Positions 44,353-56,163 of a DNA stretch of 64,000 nt are shown here, piece by piece. The stretch spans positions 1 through 64,000 of the forward strand of contig NZ_REEZ01000010.1 of the NCBI RefSeq assembly GCF_003990445.1, written 5' to 3'. A program made the position numbers and the translations under genes. The stretch comes from Pararhodobacter zhoushanensis (GTDB lineage: Bacteria > Pseudomonadota > Alphaproteobacteria > Rhodobacterales > Rhodobacteraceae). Each line of letters starts with the position of its first letter. Within the stretch, counting starts at the first letter, position 1. The notes beneath the pieces are model-generated. The model did not search any database and was not told where the DNA came from. It saw nothing but the letters and a program-made list of their open reading frames with translations.

Positions 44353-44478
44353 GATCCGAGTCCCTTGCGTGTGCGTTATCGTTCAGCCCTATCACCACAG
44401 CAGGCTAACCGATACCCGCGCCGGGGCCATAGCGTGCAGGCGTTTTTGGCGGGGCGTCTTCTTGGGGCAGGGGCCTGA

Positions 44479-46566
<2,088 letters not shown>

Positions 46567-47478
46567 GTGATCTTCGCCGCCGTCCTTGCCGGTCTGGTGC
46601 CCAGCTTTCTGTTGGTGGGCTTGGGCGGGCTGGTGCGGCGGCGGCTGTCGGAAAATGCCTGGACCGGGCTGGACCGGCTGAATTTCGAACTGCTGTTTCC
46701 GGCGTTGCTGTTCACCGCCGCCGCTGCCCGCCCGATGGATCTGGCGCGGGTGGCGGTGATCGGACCGGCGGTCTGGGCAATCCTGACGCTGGGGCTGGTC
46801 GCGGGCTTTGCCGCGCGGCGGTTCGGACCTGAGAGCTTTCTGGACTTCGCCGGGGCATGGCAGACCGCGTGGCGCTTCAACACCGCGATGGGGTTTGTCG
46901 CGGTTTCGACGCTCAGCCACGCCGACGCCGCCATGATGGCTGTGGTTGCGGGCATGGCCGTGCCGCTGGCGAATATCTTCGCCGTCTCGGCCCTGTCGCG
47001 GGGCGGCAATCTGGGGCTCTGGGCAACGGTGAAGCGGGTGGTGCTGAACCCGTTCCTGCTTGCCTCGGTCGCCGGGGTCATGGTGGGGATCAGCGGCTGG
47101 ATGCCGCCTGCCCTGCTGATGGCCCCGCTGGTGCTGCTGGCGCAAGCGGCGATCCCGGTGGCGCTGCTGTCGATTGGTGCTACGATGGACTGGCGGGCGC
47201 TGGCGCGGATGGATGCGTTCAGCGGGGTGTTGGTGGGGGTCAAGCTGGTGCTGCTGCCCGCCGTCACCTTTGCCACTTGCCGCGCAGTCGGGGCCGACCC
47301 GGCGCTGACGCAAATCCTGACGATGTTCGCCGCCCTGCCCACCGCATCGGCGGCGCATGTGCTGGCGGCGGGATTCGGCGCGGACCGGATGCTGACCGCG
47401 ACTGTCGTCGCACAGTCGACATTACTGGCCGCGATCAGCCTGCCATTGTGGATCACCGCTGTCCAATCCGCCCTCTGA
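46567..47478 (+). CDS. AEC family transporter
   Basis: 303-residue inner-membrane protein of the auxin-efflux-carrier family with about ten helices; family members export organic or aromatic compounds. GTG 46567 directly abuts the TAA of the preceding reductase, so the two are translated together. Segments MIFAAVLAGLVPSFLLVGLG and NPFLLASVAGVMVGISGWMP are typical. Coupling to an enone reductase suggests handling of a reduced product, but this is inference. Confidence 0.87.
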   Translation: MIFAAVLAGLVPSFLLVGLGGLVRRRLSENAWTGLDRLNFELLFPALLFTAAAARPMDLARVAVIGPAVWAILTLGLVAGFAARRFGPESFLDFAGAWQTAWRFNTAMGFVAVSTLSHADAAMMAVVAGMAVPLANIFAVSALSRGGNLGLWATVKRVVLNPFLLASVAGVMVGISGWMPPALLMAPLVLLAQAAIPVALLSIGATMDWRALARMDAFSGVLVGVKLVLLPAVTFATCRAVGADPALTQILTMFAALPTASAAHVLAAGFGADRMLTATVVAQSTLLAAISLPLWITAVQSAL

Positions 47479-47637
47479 GCGCCGCATTAATGCCAAGAAA
47501 TCGAAACGATCCAAGCATTTATCCGCGATTGAATCGAGAAATGGCACAACTGTCCCATGAAAACCCAAGGTACGCCCATTTGGCGCCGCAATTGGGAGGT
47601 GTAACGGAAACATCGAAACAGTGGGCACAGGTGTAGC

Positions 47638-48543
47638 ATGGACCGTCTGACCGAAATGGAAGCTTTTGCTACGGTGGTCGACCAAGGCGGGTTTACCGAC
47701 GCGGCGCGCAAGATGGGGATTTCCAAATCCGCCGTCTCAAAGCACGTCTCTTCGCTGGAAGCCCGGCTGGGCGCGCGCCTGCTGAACCGCACGACGCGCC
47801 GAGTCAGCCCCACCGAGATTGGCCTCGTATACTATGACCGCGCCCGCCGCGTGCTGAATGACGCAGGCGAAGCGGACAGCATTGTCACCGCCATGCAGTC
47901 GGCCCCCTCGGGCGTGCTGCGGATGTCGGTTGCCACCGATTTCGGCGTGGGTTTGCTGTCGCCGATCCTGGATGAATTTCTGTCGGAATATCCTGAAATC
48001 AGCGTCAACATGGTGCTCAAGAACCGCTATGTCGAGCTGATCTCGGAAGGGTTCGACATGTCGATCCGCGTCGGCGAGATGGAAGACAGCTCGCTGCGCG
48101 CCCGCAAGATTACGGAAACGGCGCAGCGCCTGATCGCCTCGCCGCGCTATATTCAGGAGCATGGTCGCCCGGCCAAGATCGACGATCTGAACGAGCATCG
48201 CCTGCTGCATTATTCGAATCAATCCAGCGCGAACGTCTGGCGCATCACCGCGGCCTCGGGTGAGGTGCGGCAGGTGCGCGGCAATGGCTGGCTGACGGTC
48301 AATGACGGCCACTCGCTGCTCAACGCGGCGGTCAAGGGGCTGGGCATCGCCTATCTGCCGAGCTTTCTGTACCATGACGCGATGGCGCAAGGGCTGGTTG
48401 AGGATGTGATCCCCGAGCTGCCGCAGACCACGCTGGGCATCTACGCGGTCTACCCGCCGGGGCGCTTCACGCAGCCCAAAGTTCGCGCGTTCATCGACTT
48501 TCTGGTCGACCAATTCGCTGAAAAAGGCCCTGAAATCTGGTGA
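47638..48543 (+). CDS. LysR family transcriptional regulator
   Basis: 301 residues: N-terminal winged HTH (FATVVDQGGFTDAARKMGIS, KSAVSKHVSSLEARLGARLL) and a LysR substrate-binding domain. Regulators with ISKSAVSKHV and an RVSPTEIG turn are common in the CrgA-like subgroup. It follows the reductase/AEC operon on the same strand with 159 bases between, so it may be a separate unit. A strong terminator follows. Confidence 0.9.
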   Translation: MDRLTEMEAFATVVDQGGFTDAARKMGISKSAVSKHVSSLEARLGARLLNRTTRRVSPTEIGLVYYDRARRVLNDAGEADSIVTAMQSAPSGVLRMSVATDFGVGLLSPILDEFLSEYPEISVNMVLKNRYVELISEGFDMSIRVGEMEDSSLRARKITETAQRLIASPRYIQEHGRPAKIDDLNEHRLLHYSNQSSANVWRITAASGEVRQVRGNGWLTVNDGHSLLNAAVKGLGIAYLPSFLYHDAMAQGLVEDVIPELPQTTLGIYAVYPPGRFTQPKVRAFIDFLVDQFAEKGPEIW

Positions 48544-48584
48544 CTTCCCTGCTCTGACCGTTCCCTCCGGTCAGATCCTTAGAC

Positions 48585-48615
48585 TGGCCGGCCCTTCGTG
48601 GCCGGCCATTTTTCT
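48585..48615. terminator. Bidirectional terminator between LysR gene and small protein gene 1
   Basis: TGGCCGGCC (48585-48593) and GGCCGGCCA (48600-48608) form a perfect 9-bp stem, loop CTTCGT, followed by TTTTTCTT. It ends the LysR transcript and, on the other strand, the convergent small-protein gene. A weaker TGACCG/CGGTCA stem lies at 48555-48573. Confidence 0.85.
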
Positions 48616-48624
48616 TATGCGCGG

Positions 48625-48777
48625 TTACTTCGAGCCGCCCTTGCTGCCGCCCGTCGGCAGGCCCGAGGTCACCCGGCTTTCTTCGCTGTTGCCGCCGCTG
48701 CCTGCAGGCTTTTTCGCGCCGCCCGGCAGCACACCGCTGGCCGATCCCTTGCCGCTGCTTGGTACACCTTTGGTCAT
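48625..48777 (-). CDS. Small Gly/Ser/Lys-rich protein 1
   Basis: 50 residues, starting MTKGVPSSGKGSASG and ending with TGGSKGGSK. ATG 48777 has AGGAGA 8 bases upstream; longer frames to 48858 would absorb the promoter. Low-complexity, basic, predicted disordered. It shares its C-terminal GGSK end, the DNA TGCGCGGTTACTT around the stop, and a TTGACG-N16-TATCGT promoter with small protein 2 at 57192. Function unknown; the composition resembles abundant stress- or nucleoid-associated small proteins, but that is only a guess. Confidence 0.6.
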   Translation of the reverse strand: MTKGVPSSGKGSASGVLPGGAKKPAGSGGNSEESRVTSGLPTGGSKGGSK

Positions 48778-48830
48778 AATGTCTCTCCTGAATGGCTCTG
48801 GCTGAACCCCGCGCGAGCGCGGGTTCCGAT

Positions 48831-48858
48831 ACGATACCGCAAGCGGTGTTTTCGTCAA
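48831..48858 (-). promoter_or_regulatory. Promoter of small protein gene 1
   Basis: Minus strand TTGACG (48858-48853), 16 bases, TATCGT (48836-48831). Identical boxes and spacing to the promoter at 57444-57471. Leader about 45-50 bases, with an imperfect GAACCC..GGGGTTC hairpin. Confidence 0.55.
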
Positions 48859-48861
48859 AAC

Positions 48862-49788
48862 CTAAGCGTTGCGCAGGATCGCGTCCCAGGCGGACTGAAG
48901 CTGGGCGGGGTCAAAACGATCCGCCAGACCGACCGCGACCGCCCGCCCCTGCCCCTTCGGCGGCGGGGCCGGGCGACGGTCGGACTGCACCCCCGCGCGG
49001 TGAAAGCTGCACCAGCTGCCATCGGTCAGCGGCATCAGACCCTTGAGGCGATACAGGCCGGGGATCGGCGCTTTGATCAGCGCATCCAGCGCCGCCGGGT
49101 CGGCAAGGCCGTCACCGCTATACACCCAGCCGCGATATTCGGCCCCGTGGTCGTGGTGATGACCATGGGCGTGCGGCTCATCCCGCCGCAGACGCAGCGC
49201 AAGCGGTTCGAGCAGCATCTCGGCCGGCACGCGGCCATAATCGGCGACCAGCCGCACGGCTTCGGGGGCGAGTTCCGCCAACGTGGCGCGCAGCTGTTTC
49301 AGCGCACCTTGCGGGGCGATGTCGGATTTGGTGACCAGCACCAGACCCGCCGTGGCGATTTGATTGCGCAGGGTTTCCCCCAGAAACGCGTCGGCCAGCG
49401 AGGCACCGAAATTCACCGCATCCACCACGACGACGACGCCCTGCAACGTCAGGTCCGGCTCGGCCAGCGCGACCTGCCCCACCTTGAACGGATCAGCCAC
49501 GCCCGAGGTCTCGATCACCAGATGCTCGGGCCGCGGATCAAGCCGCAGGATGCGGTCGATCGCGTCATAGAAGTCATCGCCAATGGTGCAGCACATGCAG
49601 CCGTTCGACAGTGCCAGCGTATCGCCCGAGCGGTTTTCGATGAGATCGGCATCCAGCGCGATCTCACCGAAATCATTGACCAGAACGCAGATCCGCAACC
49701 CGTGGCTGTCGGACAGCAAATGGTTGAGCACCGTGGTCTTGCCCGCGCCCAGATAGCCCGCGATCAGCGTGACGGGGATCGGGCTCAT
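48862..49788 (-). CDS. CobW/COG0523 family GTPase with His-rich loop, putative metallochaperone
   Basis: 308 residues. Walker A GYLGAGKT near 11-18, CMCC in SNGCMCCTIGDDFYDAI near 64, TKSD guanine-specificity motif, and a histidine-rich metal loop PHAHGHHHDHGAEY near 205-220 (seven His in twelve residues) absent from the COG0523 protein at 15528. Its start overlaps the amidohydrolase stop by 4 bases. The tight coupling suggests it inserts the metal (probably Zn) into that enzyme. Confidence 0.88.
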   Translation of the reverse strand: MSPIPVTLIAGYLGAGKTTVLNHLLSDSHGLRICVLVNDFGEIALDADLIENRSGDTLALSNGCMCCTIGDDFYDAIDRILRLDPRPEHLVIETSGVADPFKVGQVALAEPDLTLQGVVVVVDAVNFGASLADAFLGETLRNQIATAGLVLVTKSDIAPQGALKQLRATLAELAPEAVRLVADYGRVPAEMLLEPLALRLRRDEPHAHGHHHDHGAEYRGWVYSGDGLADPAALDALIKAPIPGLYRLKGLMPLTDGSWCSFHRAGVQSDRRPAPPPKGQGRAVAVGLADRFDPAQLQSAWDAILRNA

Positions 49789-51413
49789 TTCACGAACACG
49801 CGCCCGCCCTGCACGGTCCCCAGCACCGGAATATCGCGCAGCGCCTCGGGGGCCAGCGACAGCGGGTCATCGCCCAGCACGGCGAAATCCGCGGCTTTGC
49901 CGGGAGTGATCGAACCGACCTCGCGGTCCAGTTTCAACGTGCGCGCGGCGCCCAGCGTGATGGCATGCAGCGCCTCCATCACCGAAAGGCGCTGGTTCGC
50001 CCCCAGCACCCGGCCCTTGGGCGTGATGCGGTTGACGGCGCACCACGCGACATGCAGCGGGCCCAGCGGCGTGACCGGGCTGTCCGAGTGGATCGCCAGC
50101 GTCACGCCATTATCCAGCGCCGAGCGGCAGGCGTTCATGCGGGCAGCGCGGTCGGGACCGACGGTGAATTCGGCATGCGCATCGCCGTAATACCACAGGT
50201 GGTTGGCGAACAGGTTCACACAGACGCCCAGCCGGGCGGCACGGTAGAACTGATCCTCACCGGCCATCTGGCAATGCTGCAGCGTGTGGCGGCTGTCGCC
50301 GGTGGGGTGCTCCCACATCGCCTCTTCAAAGCAATCGAGGATGAAATCGCTGGCCTCGTCACCATTGGTGTGAACCTGCATGTTCAGGCCCGAGGCATGC
50401 AGCGTCTTCACCAGTTCCTTCAGCCGTGCGGGTTCGAGGTTCCACAGCCCGTTGGGCTGCCCGCCGATATAGCCCGGCCATTTCACCCGCGCGGTGAAGC
50501 CCTGGATCGAGCCATCGGTCATCACCTTGCAGATGCCCATGCGCAGCATGTCGGTCGATTTCGCGCGCAGCTCCAGCGCGCGGGCGGCGGCGGCTTTCGG
50601 CTCCAACCCGATCACGCCCAGCGCCGGGACCAGCCGCAGCGGATAATCCTTGCGCCCGGTCACGTCGAGCAGGGTGGCCACATCGTCATCGGCCAGATCC
50701 GCCATCAGGTCGGTCGCGGTGGTCACACCGGTCTGCACGGCGGCCTTGCCGTATTGCACAATGGCATGCTCACCCTTGGAGATATCGCGGATCGCCATGT
50801 TCAGGCGGCGCATCACCGGGAACATCGCGCCCATTTCCTGCAGCTCGCCCATCAGCGAGCCATCGGGCAGGCGCACGACACCCTCGGCGTTGGTGTCAGG
50901 GCCATAGCCGGCCATCTCAAGCGCCTTGGAGTTGACCGTCATCAGGTGGAAACTCTGGTGCATCACCGCAATCGGCACCTCGGCCGAGGCTTGGTCCAGA
51001 TGATGCCGGTTCAGCCGGTCGCCGGCAAAGAACAGCGGATCAAAGCCCCAGCAGACCAGCGGCTGACCAGCGGGCAGCTTGGCGATGGCCCCCTTCATCC
51101 GGTCGATCATGTCATCGACCGTATGCACACCGGGCCACAGATTGCCGTCAGGATCGGTCCGATCCACGTTGCCGCAATAGAGATAGGTCCACAGCGCGCC
51201 GGTCATCATGTGGCTGTGCGCCTCGACGAAACCGGGCAGCAGAACCTGATCGCGGAACCGCTCATCCAGCCGCGCACCGCCCCAGACCTCGGCAATCTCA
51301 GGACCACCGACGGCCAGAATGCGCCCGTCGCGCACGGCAACATGGGTGGCGTAGGGCTGTGTCGGCTCCATGGTGATGATGCGGCGGGCGGCGTAGAGGA
51401 TTGTTTCGGCCAT
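49785..51413 (-). CDS. Metal-dependent amidohydrolase, YtcJ-like
   Basis: 542-residue cytoplasmic hydrolase of the amidohydrolase_3 (YtcJ) group. Metal ligands: HxH in GFVEAHSHMMTG, lysine/aspartate region CKVMTDGSIQGFT, His in MQVHTNGDEA, TLQHCQMAGE, and the terminal Asp in AIHSDSPVTPLGP. These enzymes hydrolyse N-substituted amides, formamides or cyclic ureides; exact substrate unknown. It forms a two-gene unit with the metallochaperone and is divergent (269 bases) from a dipeptide-type importer that could deliver its substrate. Confidence 0.9.
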   Translation of the reverse strand: MAETILYAARRIITMEPTQPYATHVAVRDGRILAVGGPEIAEVWGGARLDERFRDQVLLPGFVEAHSHMMTGALWTYLYCGNVDRTDPDGNLWPGVHTVDDMIDRMKGAIAKLPAGQPLVCWGFDPLFFAGDRLNRHHLDQASAEVPIAVMHQSFHLMTVNSKALEMAGYGPDTNAEGVVRLPDGSLMGELQEMGAMFPVMRRLNMAIRDISKGEHAIVQYGKAAVQTGVTTATDLMADLADDDVATLLDVTGRKDYPLRLVPALGVIGLEPKAAAARALELRAKSTDMLRMGICKVMTDGSIQGFTARVKWPGYIGGQPNGLWNLEPARLKELVKTLHASGLNMQVHTNGDEASDFILDCFEEAMWEHPTGDSRHTLQHCQMAGEDQFYRAARLGVCVNLFANHLWYYGDAHAEFTVGPDRAARMNACRSALDNGVTLAIHSDSPVTPLGPLHVAWCAVNRITPKGRVLGANQRLSVMEALHAITLGAARTLKLDREVGSITPGKAADFAVLGDDPLSLAPEALRDIPVLGTVQGGRVFVK

Positions 51414-51588
51414 GATGTTCCCGGTTCTGCGCCCGGATCAGGCCGGGCTTTTTTGACGATGCGGTGTTTTTGAGCAGCGCAGCAAGCGGGTTGCCGTTAC
51501 TGCTGACACCCTGCGCCCAGAATGCCGCAGCATGGCAGCCACCCTAGCGCCAGATTTCGGAAAGCATAGATCCAGAGGGACTTTAGTC

Positions 51589-51616
51589 TTGATCGGTTTG
51601 AGCACGCTTTCATACT
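51589..51616 (+). promoter_or_regulatory. Possible promoter of the Dpp-type importer operon
   Basis: TTGATC (51589-51594), 16 bases, CATACT (51611-51616); 67 bases before the ATG. Moderate match only. Confidence 0.35.
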
Positions 51617-51682
51617 CGCGTCACAACGACCGGAAAACCGGCAGGTCGAAAAGATACACCTCTTTCAACTGGGAGACATGAC

Positions 51683-53263
51683 ATGCGTCTGACTCGGAGA
51701 ACCTTCGTCGGCACCAGCGCCTCGCTGATGGCGCTTGGCCTTGGGCCGGTTTCGGCACAAGAGCGGCGGGGCGGCCAACTGGTGATCGTCACCGGCGAAA
51801 ACCCGCGCCACCTGAACCCTGCCGTGCAATCGGGCGTGGCCACCGCCATTCCCGGAACGCAGATTTTCGCCTCGCCATTGCGCGTGGACGAGAACTGGGA
51901 TCTGCACCCCTATCTGGCCGAAAGCTGGGCGCTGGCCGAGGATGGCCTGAGCCTGACGCTGAACCTTGTGTCGAACGCCAAGTTCCACGATGGCATGCCC
52001 GTCACCTCCGAGGACGTCGCCTTTTCGATCATGACGATCAAGGCGAACCACCCGTTCCAGACCATGTTCGGCCCGGTCGAGTCGGTCGAGACCCCCGACG
52101 CCACCACCGCTATCATCCGCCTGTCGCAGCCGCACCCGGCCTTGCTGCTGGCGCTGACCGGCGCGCTCTGCCCGATCCTGCCCAAGCACGTCTATGATGA
52201 CGGCCAAGAAATGCCGACGCACCCGGCCAACAACGCACCCATCGGCTCGGGCCCGTTCAAGCTGGCCGAGTATCGCCCCGGCGAACAGATCACCCTGCAG
52301 CGCTTTGACGAGTTCTTCATCGAAGGCCGCCCCTATCTGGACGAGATCATCATCCGCATCGTGCGCGATGCCTCGTCGGTCACGCTGTCGCTGGAATCCG
52401 GTGAGGCTGACGCCGGGATGATCACCGACTCGACCGCGATCTCGCGCCTGTCGGCGACGGATGGTCTGATGGTCACCCCGCGCGGGTTTGAGGGGATCGG
52501 CCCGATTCAGTGGCTGGCCTTCAACACCCGCGTCGCGCCACTGGACGACATGCGCGTGCGTCAGGCGATTGCCTATGCGATGGACCGCGACTTTATCCTG
52601 AACGCGCTGATGCGTGGCGTGGCCTCCAGCCAGAAAGGGCCGATCATCGAATCGAGCCCGTTCTTCAACCCCGACATGCCCAGCTACAATCTTGATCTGG
52701 ACCGCGCCAACGCGCTGCTGGATGAAGCCGGGCATCCGCGCGGCGCCGATGGCACGCGCTTTACCCTGACGATGGAGACGATCCCGGGCCGCGACTCGGC
52801 CACCGGCAATATCCCCGAATACCTGCGCTCGCAGCTGCGCGAAGTGGGGATTGAGGTCGAACTGCGCGCCTCGCCCGACTTCCCGACATGGGCGGGCCGT
52901 CTGGCCTCGGGCGATTTCATGATGTCGATGGATATCGTGTTCAACTGGGGCGATCCGGTGATCGGGGTGCACCGCACCTATCTGAGCACCAACATCCGCC
53001 CGGTGATCTGGTCCAACACCCAAGGCTATGCCAACCCCGAAGTCGACGATCTGCTGGAACGCGCCGGGCGCGAGACCAACTTCGAAGAGCGCAAAGCCCT
53101 TTATGGTCAGTTTCAGGATATCGTCGGTGAGGAACTGCCGGTCTACTGGATCAACGCGCTGCCCTATCACAACGTGTTCGACGACCGCATCGGCAACCCG
53201 CCCCTGACGATCTGGGGTATGATGCAGGCCATGGATCAGGTCTACTGGACCGAAGACCGTTGA
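51683..53263 (+). CDS. Dipeptide/opine-type ABC transporter substrate-binding protein
   Basis: 526-residue periplasmic protein of solute-binding family 5. Tat signal TRRTFVG at residues 4-10, hydrophobic core, cleavage near VSA-QE (about 25). Mature part has the SBP_bac_5 pattern: HLNPAVQSGVATAIPGTQIF and LAESWALAEDGLSLTLNLVS. Tat export suggests folding or cofactor binding before secretion, common in Rhodobacterales SBPs. First gene of a five-gene importer; a 10-bp perfect hairpin separates it from the permease. Confidence 0.92.
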   Translation: MRLTRRTFVGTSASLMALGLGPVSAQERRGGQLVIVTGENPRHLNPAVQSGVATAIPGTQIFASPLRVDENWDLHPYLAESWALAEDGLSLTLNLVSNAKFHDGMPVTSEDVAFSIMTIKANHPFQTMFGPVESVETPDATTAIIRLSQPHPALLLALTGALCPILPKHVYDDGQEMPTHPANNAPIGSGPFKLAEYRPGEQITLQRFDEFFIEGRPYLDEIIIRIVRDASSVTLSLESGEADAGMITDSTAISRLSATDGLMVTPRGFEGIGPIQWLAFNTRVAPLDDMRVRQAIAYAMDRDFILNALMRGVASSQKGPIIESSPFFNPDMPSYNLDLDRANALLDEAGHPRGADGTRFTLTMETIPGRDSATGNIPEYLRSQLREVGIEVELRASPDFPTWAGRLASGDFMMSMDIVFNWGDPVIGVHRTYLSTNIRPVIWSNTQGYANPEVDDLLERAGRETNFEERKALYGQFQDIVGEELPVYWINALPYHNVFDDRIGNPPLTIWGMMQAMDQVYWTEDR

Positions 53264-53277
53264 TCTGAGACACTTTT

Positions 53278-53302
53278 CGCGGCCCGCCCCGCGCGGGCCG
53301 CG
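53278..53302 (+). terminator. Intercistronic hairpin after the Dpp-type binding-protein gene
   Basis: CGCGGCCCGC (53278-53287) and GCGGGCCGCG (53293-53302) form a perfect 10-bp stem with a 5-base loop, 14 bases after the stop. Followed by TTCTGTTCTG, so partial termination or mRNA protection is likely. Confidence 0.7.
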
Positions 53303-53343
53303 TTCTGTTCTGATGCCCCCTTCCAAGGATTGAAAACCAACCC

Positions 53344-54324
53344 ATGGCAATGATGCGCTATATTCTTCAGCGGCTGCTCTACGGGCTGATCCTGATGCTT
53401 GGGGTGGTGGTCCTGAACTTCTTTCTGATCCACGCTGCCCCCGGTGACGCCGCCGAGGTGATCGCCGGCGAAATGGGCGGCACCACCGAAGAGATGATGG
53501 CCCAGATCCGCGCGCATTACGGGCTGGATCAGTCGATCATGGTGCAGCTGTGGATCTATCTCAAGCAGATTGCCATGGGGGATCTGGGCACCTCGTACCA
53601 CTTCAACCGTCCGGTTACCGAGCTGATCCTGCAACGCCTTGGCCCGACGGTCATGCTGGCGCTGAGCGCGCAACTGATCGCGATGCTGCTGGGCGTGGTG
53701 CTGGGCGTGCTGTCGTCGCGCCGTCCGCAGGGTATCCTGTCGGGCTTTGTGTCGGTGTTCTCGACCGTGGGCTATGCCGCGCCGGTGTTCTGGACGGGCC
53801 TGATGCTGGTCATCCTGTTCGCCGTCTGGATCCCGCTGTTCCCCGTTGAGGGCTACGTCAGCGCGCGGTTCCGGGGCACGGGGCTGGCCTATGCGCTCAA
53901 CGTCGCGTGGCATCTGGTACTGCCTGCGACCACGCTGGGCATCCTGTTTCTGGCGCAATACGCCCGGCTGTCGCGCACCGCGATGATCGAGGTGCTGGGC
54001 GCTGACTATATCCGCACCGCCCGCGCCAAGGGGCTGGGCGAGGGCAAGGTCACTTTCAACCACGCGCTGCGAAACGCGGTGCTGCCGATCCTGACGATCG
54101 CCGGTCTGCAATTCGGCAACCTGATCTCGGGCGCGCTGCTGGTGGAAACGGTGTTCAACTGGCCCGGCATGGGGCGGCTGGCCTTCGATTCCGTGCTCAG
54201 GCGCGATTATCCGACGCTGCTGGGCGTGCTGTTCTTTGCCTCGGCCTTTGTCGTGCTGGCGAACCTGCTCACCGATCTGAGCTATCGCTTCGCCGATCCC
54301 CGCATTCGCACCGGAGGGCGCTGA
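53344..54324 (+). CDS. dppB: Dipeptide-type ABC transporter permease, DppB
   Basis: 326 residues, about six helices, starting MAMMRYILQRLLYGLILMLG. The cytoplasmic coupling loop is YIRTARAKGLGEGKVTFNHA and the C-terminus RFADPRIRTGGR. Ends 1 base before the next permease gene. Annotated dppB by family; peptide specificity not proven. Confidence 0.93.
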   Translation: MAMMRYILQRLLYGLILMLGVVVLNFFLIHAAPGDAAEVIAGEMGGTTEEMMAQIRAHYGLDQSIMVQLWIYLKQIAMGDLGTSYHFNRPVTELILQRLGPTVMLALSAQLIAMLLGVVLGVLSSRRPQGILSGFVSVFSTVGYAAPVFWTGLMLVILFAVWIPLFPVEGYVSARFRGTGLAYALNVAWHLVLPATTLGILFLAQYARLSRTAMIEVLGADYIRTARAKGLGEGKVTFNHALRNAVLPILTIAGLQFGNLISGALLVETVFNWPGMGRLAFDSVLRRDYPTLLGVLFFASAFVVLANLLTDLSYRFADPRIRTGGR

Positions 54325-54325
54325 G

Positions 54326-55180
54326 ATGACCAAAGCCGTCAGCCCCTTGGGCGAAGCCTGGGGCCAGTTCCTGCGCAACAAACCCGCCGTCGCCGGATTG
54401 GCGCTGCTCATCGTCATCGTGGGCTTCGTGCTCTACGGCCACTTCCTGTTCAACGCCGATCCCTACCGCATCGTCTGGGGCCCGCTGACCGCCCCCGGAG
54501 AACGCGAGGGGATACCGCTGGGCACCGATTTTCTGGGCCGCGACATCTTTGTGCTGCTGCTCAAAGGCGGCGGGCCGACGATGGCGGTGGGTCTGTCGGC
54601 GGCGCTGCTGACGGTGGTGATCGGCATCGCCATGGGGGCGCTGGCCGGGTATTTCGGCGGCTGGGTCGATGACCTGCTGATGCGCCTGACGGAATTCTTT
54701 CAGGTGCTGCCCGCGCTGTTGTTCGCCATGGTGCTGGTGACGCTGTTCGCGCCCTCGCTGGTGACGATCTCTTTCGCCATCGGCATCGTCAGCTGGCCCG
54801 GCACCGCCCGCCTGACCCGCGCCGAGTTCCTGCGCATCCGCGAGCTGGAATACGTCACCGCCGCGCGCTCGATCGGCGCAGGCAACAGCCGCATCATCTG
54901 GAAGGTGATCCTGCCCAACGCCCTGCCGCCGCTGATCGTGTCCGCCGCGCTGACCGTGGGCGTGGCGATCCTGTTCGAGGCCGGGCTGTCCTTTCTGGGC
55001 CTTGGCGATCCCAACACGATCAGCTGGGGCCAGATGATCGGCCAGAACCGCAACTTCCTGCTCGAAGCCTGGTGGCCGGTGGCGATCCCCGGTCTGGCAA
55101 TCTTTTTCACCGTGTTTGCCGTGTCGCTGGTTGGCGACGGGCTGAACGATGCCTTCAACCCGAAACTGAGGTCGCGATGA
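54326..55180 (+). CDS. dppC: Dipeptide-type ABC transporter permease, DppC
   Basis: 284 residues with an N-terminal extension and about five to six helices; PLGTDFLGRDIFVLLLKGG is a DppC hallmark and YVTAARSIGAGNSRIIWKVI the coupling loop. Overlaps dppD by 4 bases. Confidence 0.93.
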   Translation: MTKAVSPLGEAWGQFLRNKPAVAGLALLIVIVGFVLYGHFLFNADPYRIVWGPLTAPGEREGIPLGTDFLGRDIFVLLLKGGGPTMAVGLSAALLTVVIGIAMGALAGYFGGWVDDLLMRLTEFFQVLPALLFAMVLVTLFAPSLVTISFAIGIVSWPGTARLTRAEFLRIRELEYVTAARSIGAGNSRIIWKVILPNALPPLIVSAALTVGVAILFEAGLSFLGLGDPNTISWGQMIGQNRNFLLEAWWPVAIPGLAIFFTVFAVSLVGDGLNDAFNPKLRSR

Positions 55181-56163
55181 GCCCGTTGATGAGCCTGTCC
55201 GACCTGCGGGTCGAATTCGACACCCGCCACGGACGCGTCACCGCGCTGTCGGGGATCAGTCTGGACGTGATGCCGGGCGAAACGCTGGGCATCGTGGGCG
55301 AGTCTGGCTGCGGCAAGTCGATCACCGCGCTGGCGATGATGGGGCTGATCCCCAACCCGCCGGGCCATGTGACCGGCGGCGTGATCGAGTTCGACGGTGA
55401 AGACATCACCCGCGCCAGCAACCGCCGCCTGCGCCAGTTGCGCGGGCGCGATATTGCGATGATCTTTCAGGAACCGATGACCTCGCTCAACCCGGTGTTC
55501 ACCGTCGGCGATCAGATCGCCGAGGCGATCCTGTTGCATCAGGACATGAGCCGGGCCGAGGCCGACCGGCAGGTGATCGAGCTGCTGGAAACCGTGGGCA
55601 TCCCGGAACCCGAGGCACGGGCGAAAAGCTATCCGCACCAGTTGTCCGGCGGGATGCGGCAGCGGGTGATGATCGCCATGGCGATCAGCTGCCGCCCCAA
55701 GCTGTTGATCGCCGATGAGCCGACAACGGCGCTGGACGTGACCGTGCAGGCGCAGATCTTCGATCTGATGCGCGACATTCAGGCCAAGTTCGGCGTGGCC
55801 ATCGTGTTGATCACGCATGACATGGGCGCGATTGCCGAGATGACCGACCGCGTTGCCGTGATGTACGCCGGGCGGGTGATCGAACAGGGCACCTCGGACC
55901 AGATCCTCGACACCCCCTTGCACCCTTACACGCGCGGCCTGATCGGCTGCATTCCCGTGCTGGGCCGTGCTGCTGCCAGCACCGACCGGTTGCCACCGCT
56001 GGCCGAGATCCCCGGCGTGGTCCCGCCGCTGCACCTGCTCGGCGACGGCTGCGCCTTTGCCGAGCGCTGCGCGCTGGCGGATGACCATTGCCGCGCCGTG
56101 CGTCCGCCGCTCGACGACAAGGGCCACCCCGTCGCCTGCCACCACGCGGGGGAAATCGCATGA
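55177..56163 (+). CDS. dppD: Dipeptide-type ABC transporter ATPase, DppD
   Basis: 328-residue ATPase. ATG 55177 overlaps the preceding stop (ATGA). Walker A GESGCGKS near 42, signature [14 protein letters not shown] near 155, and the oligopeptide-transporter C-terminal cysteine region [16 protein letters not shown] that binds an Fe-S cluster in related importers. Next gene overlaps by 4 bases. Confidence 0.94.
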   Translation: MSPLMSLSDLRVEFDTRHGRVTALSGISLDVMPGETLGIVGESGCGKSITALAMMGLIPNPPGHVTGGVIEFDGEDITRASNRRLRQLRGRDIAMIFQEPMTSLNPVFTVGDQIAEAILLHQDMSRAEADRQVIELLETVGIPEPEARAKSYPHQLSGGMRQRVMIAMAISCRPKLLIADEPTTALDVTVQAQIFDLMRDIQAKFGVAIVLITHDMGAIAEMTDRVAVMYAGRVIEQGTSDQILDTPLHPYTRGLIGCIPVLGRAAASTDRLPPLAEIPGVVPPLHLLGDGCAFAERCALADDHCRAVRPPLDDKGHPVACHHAGEIA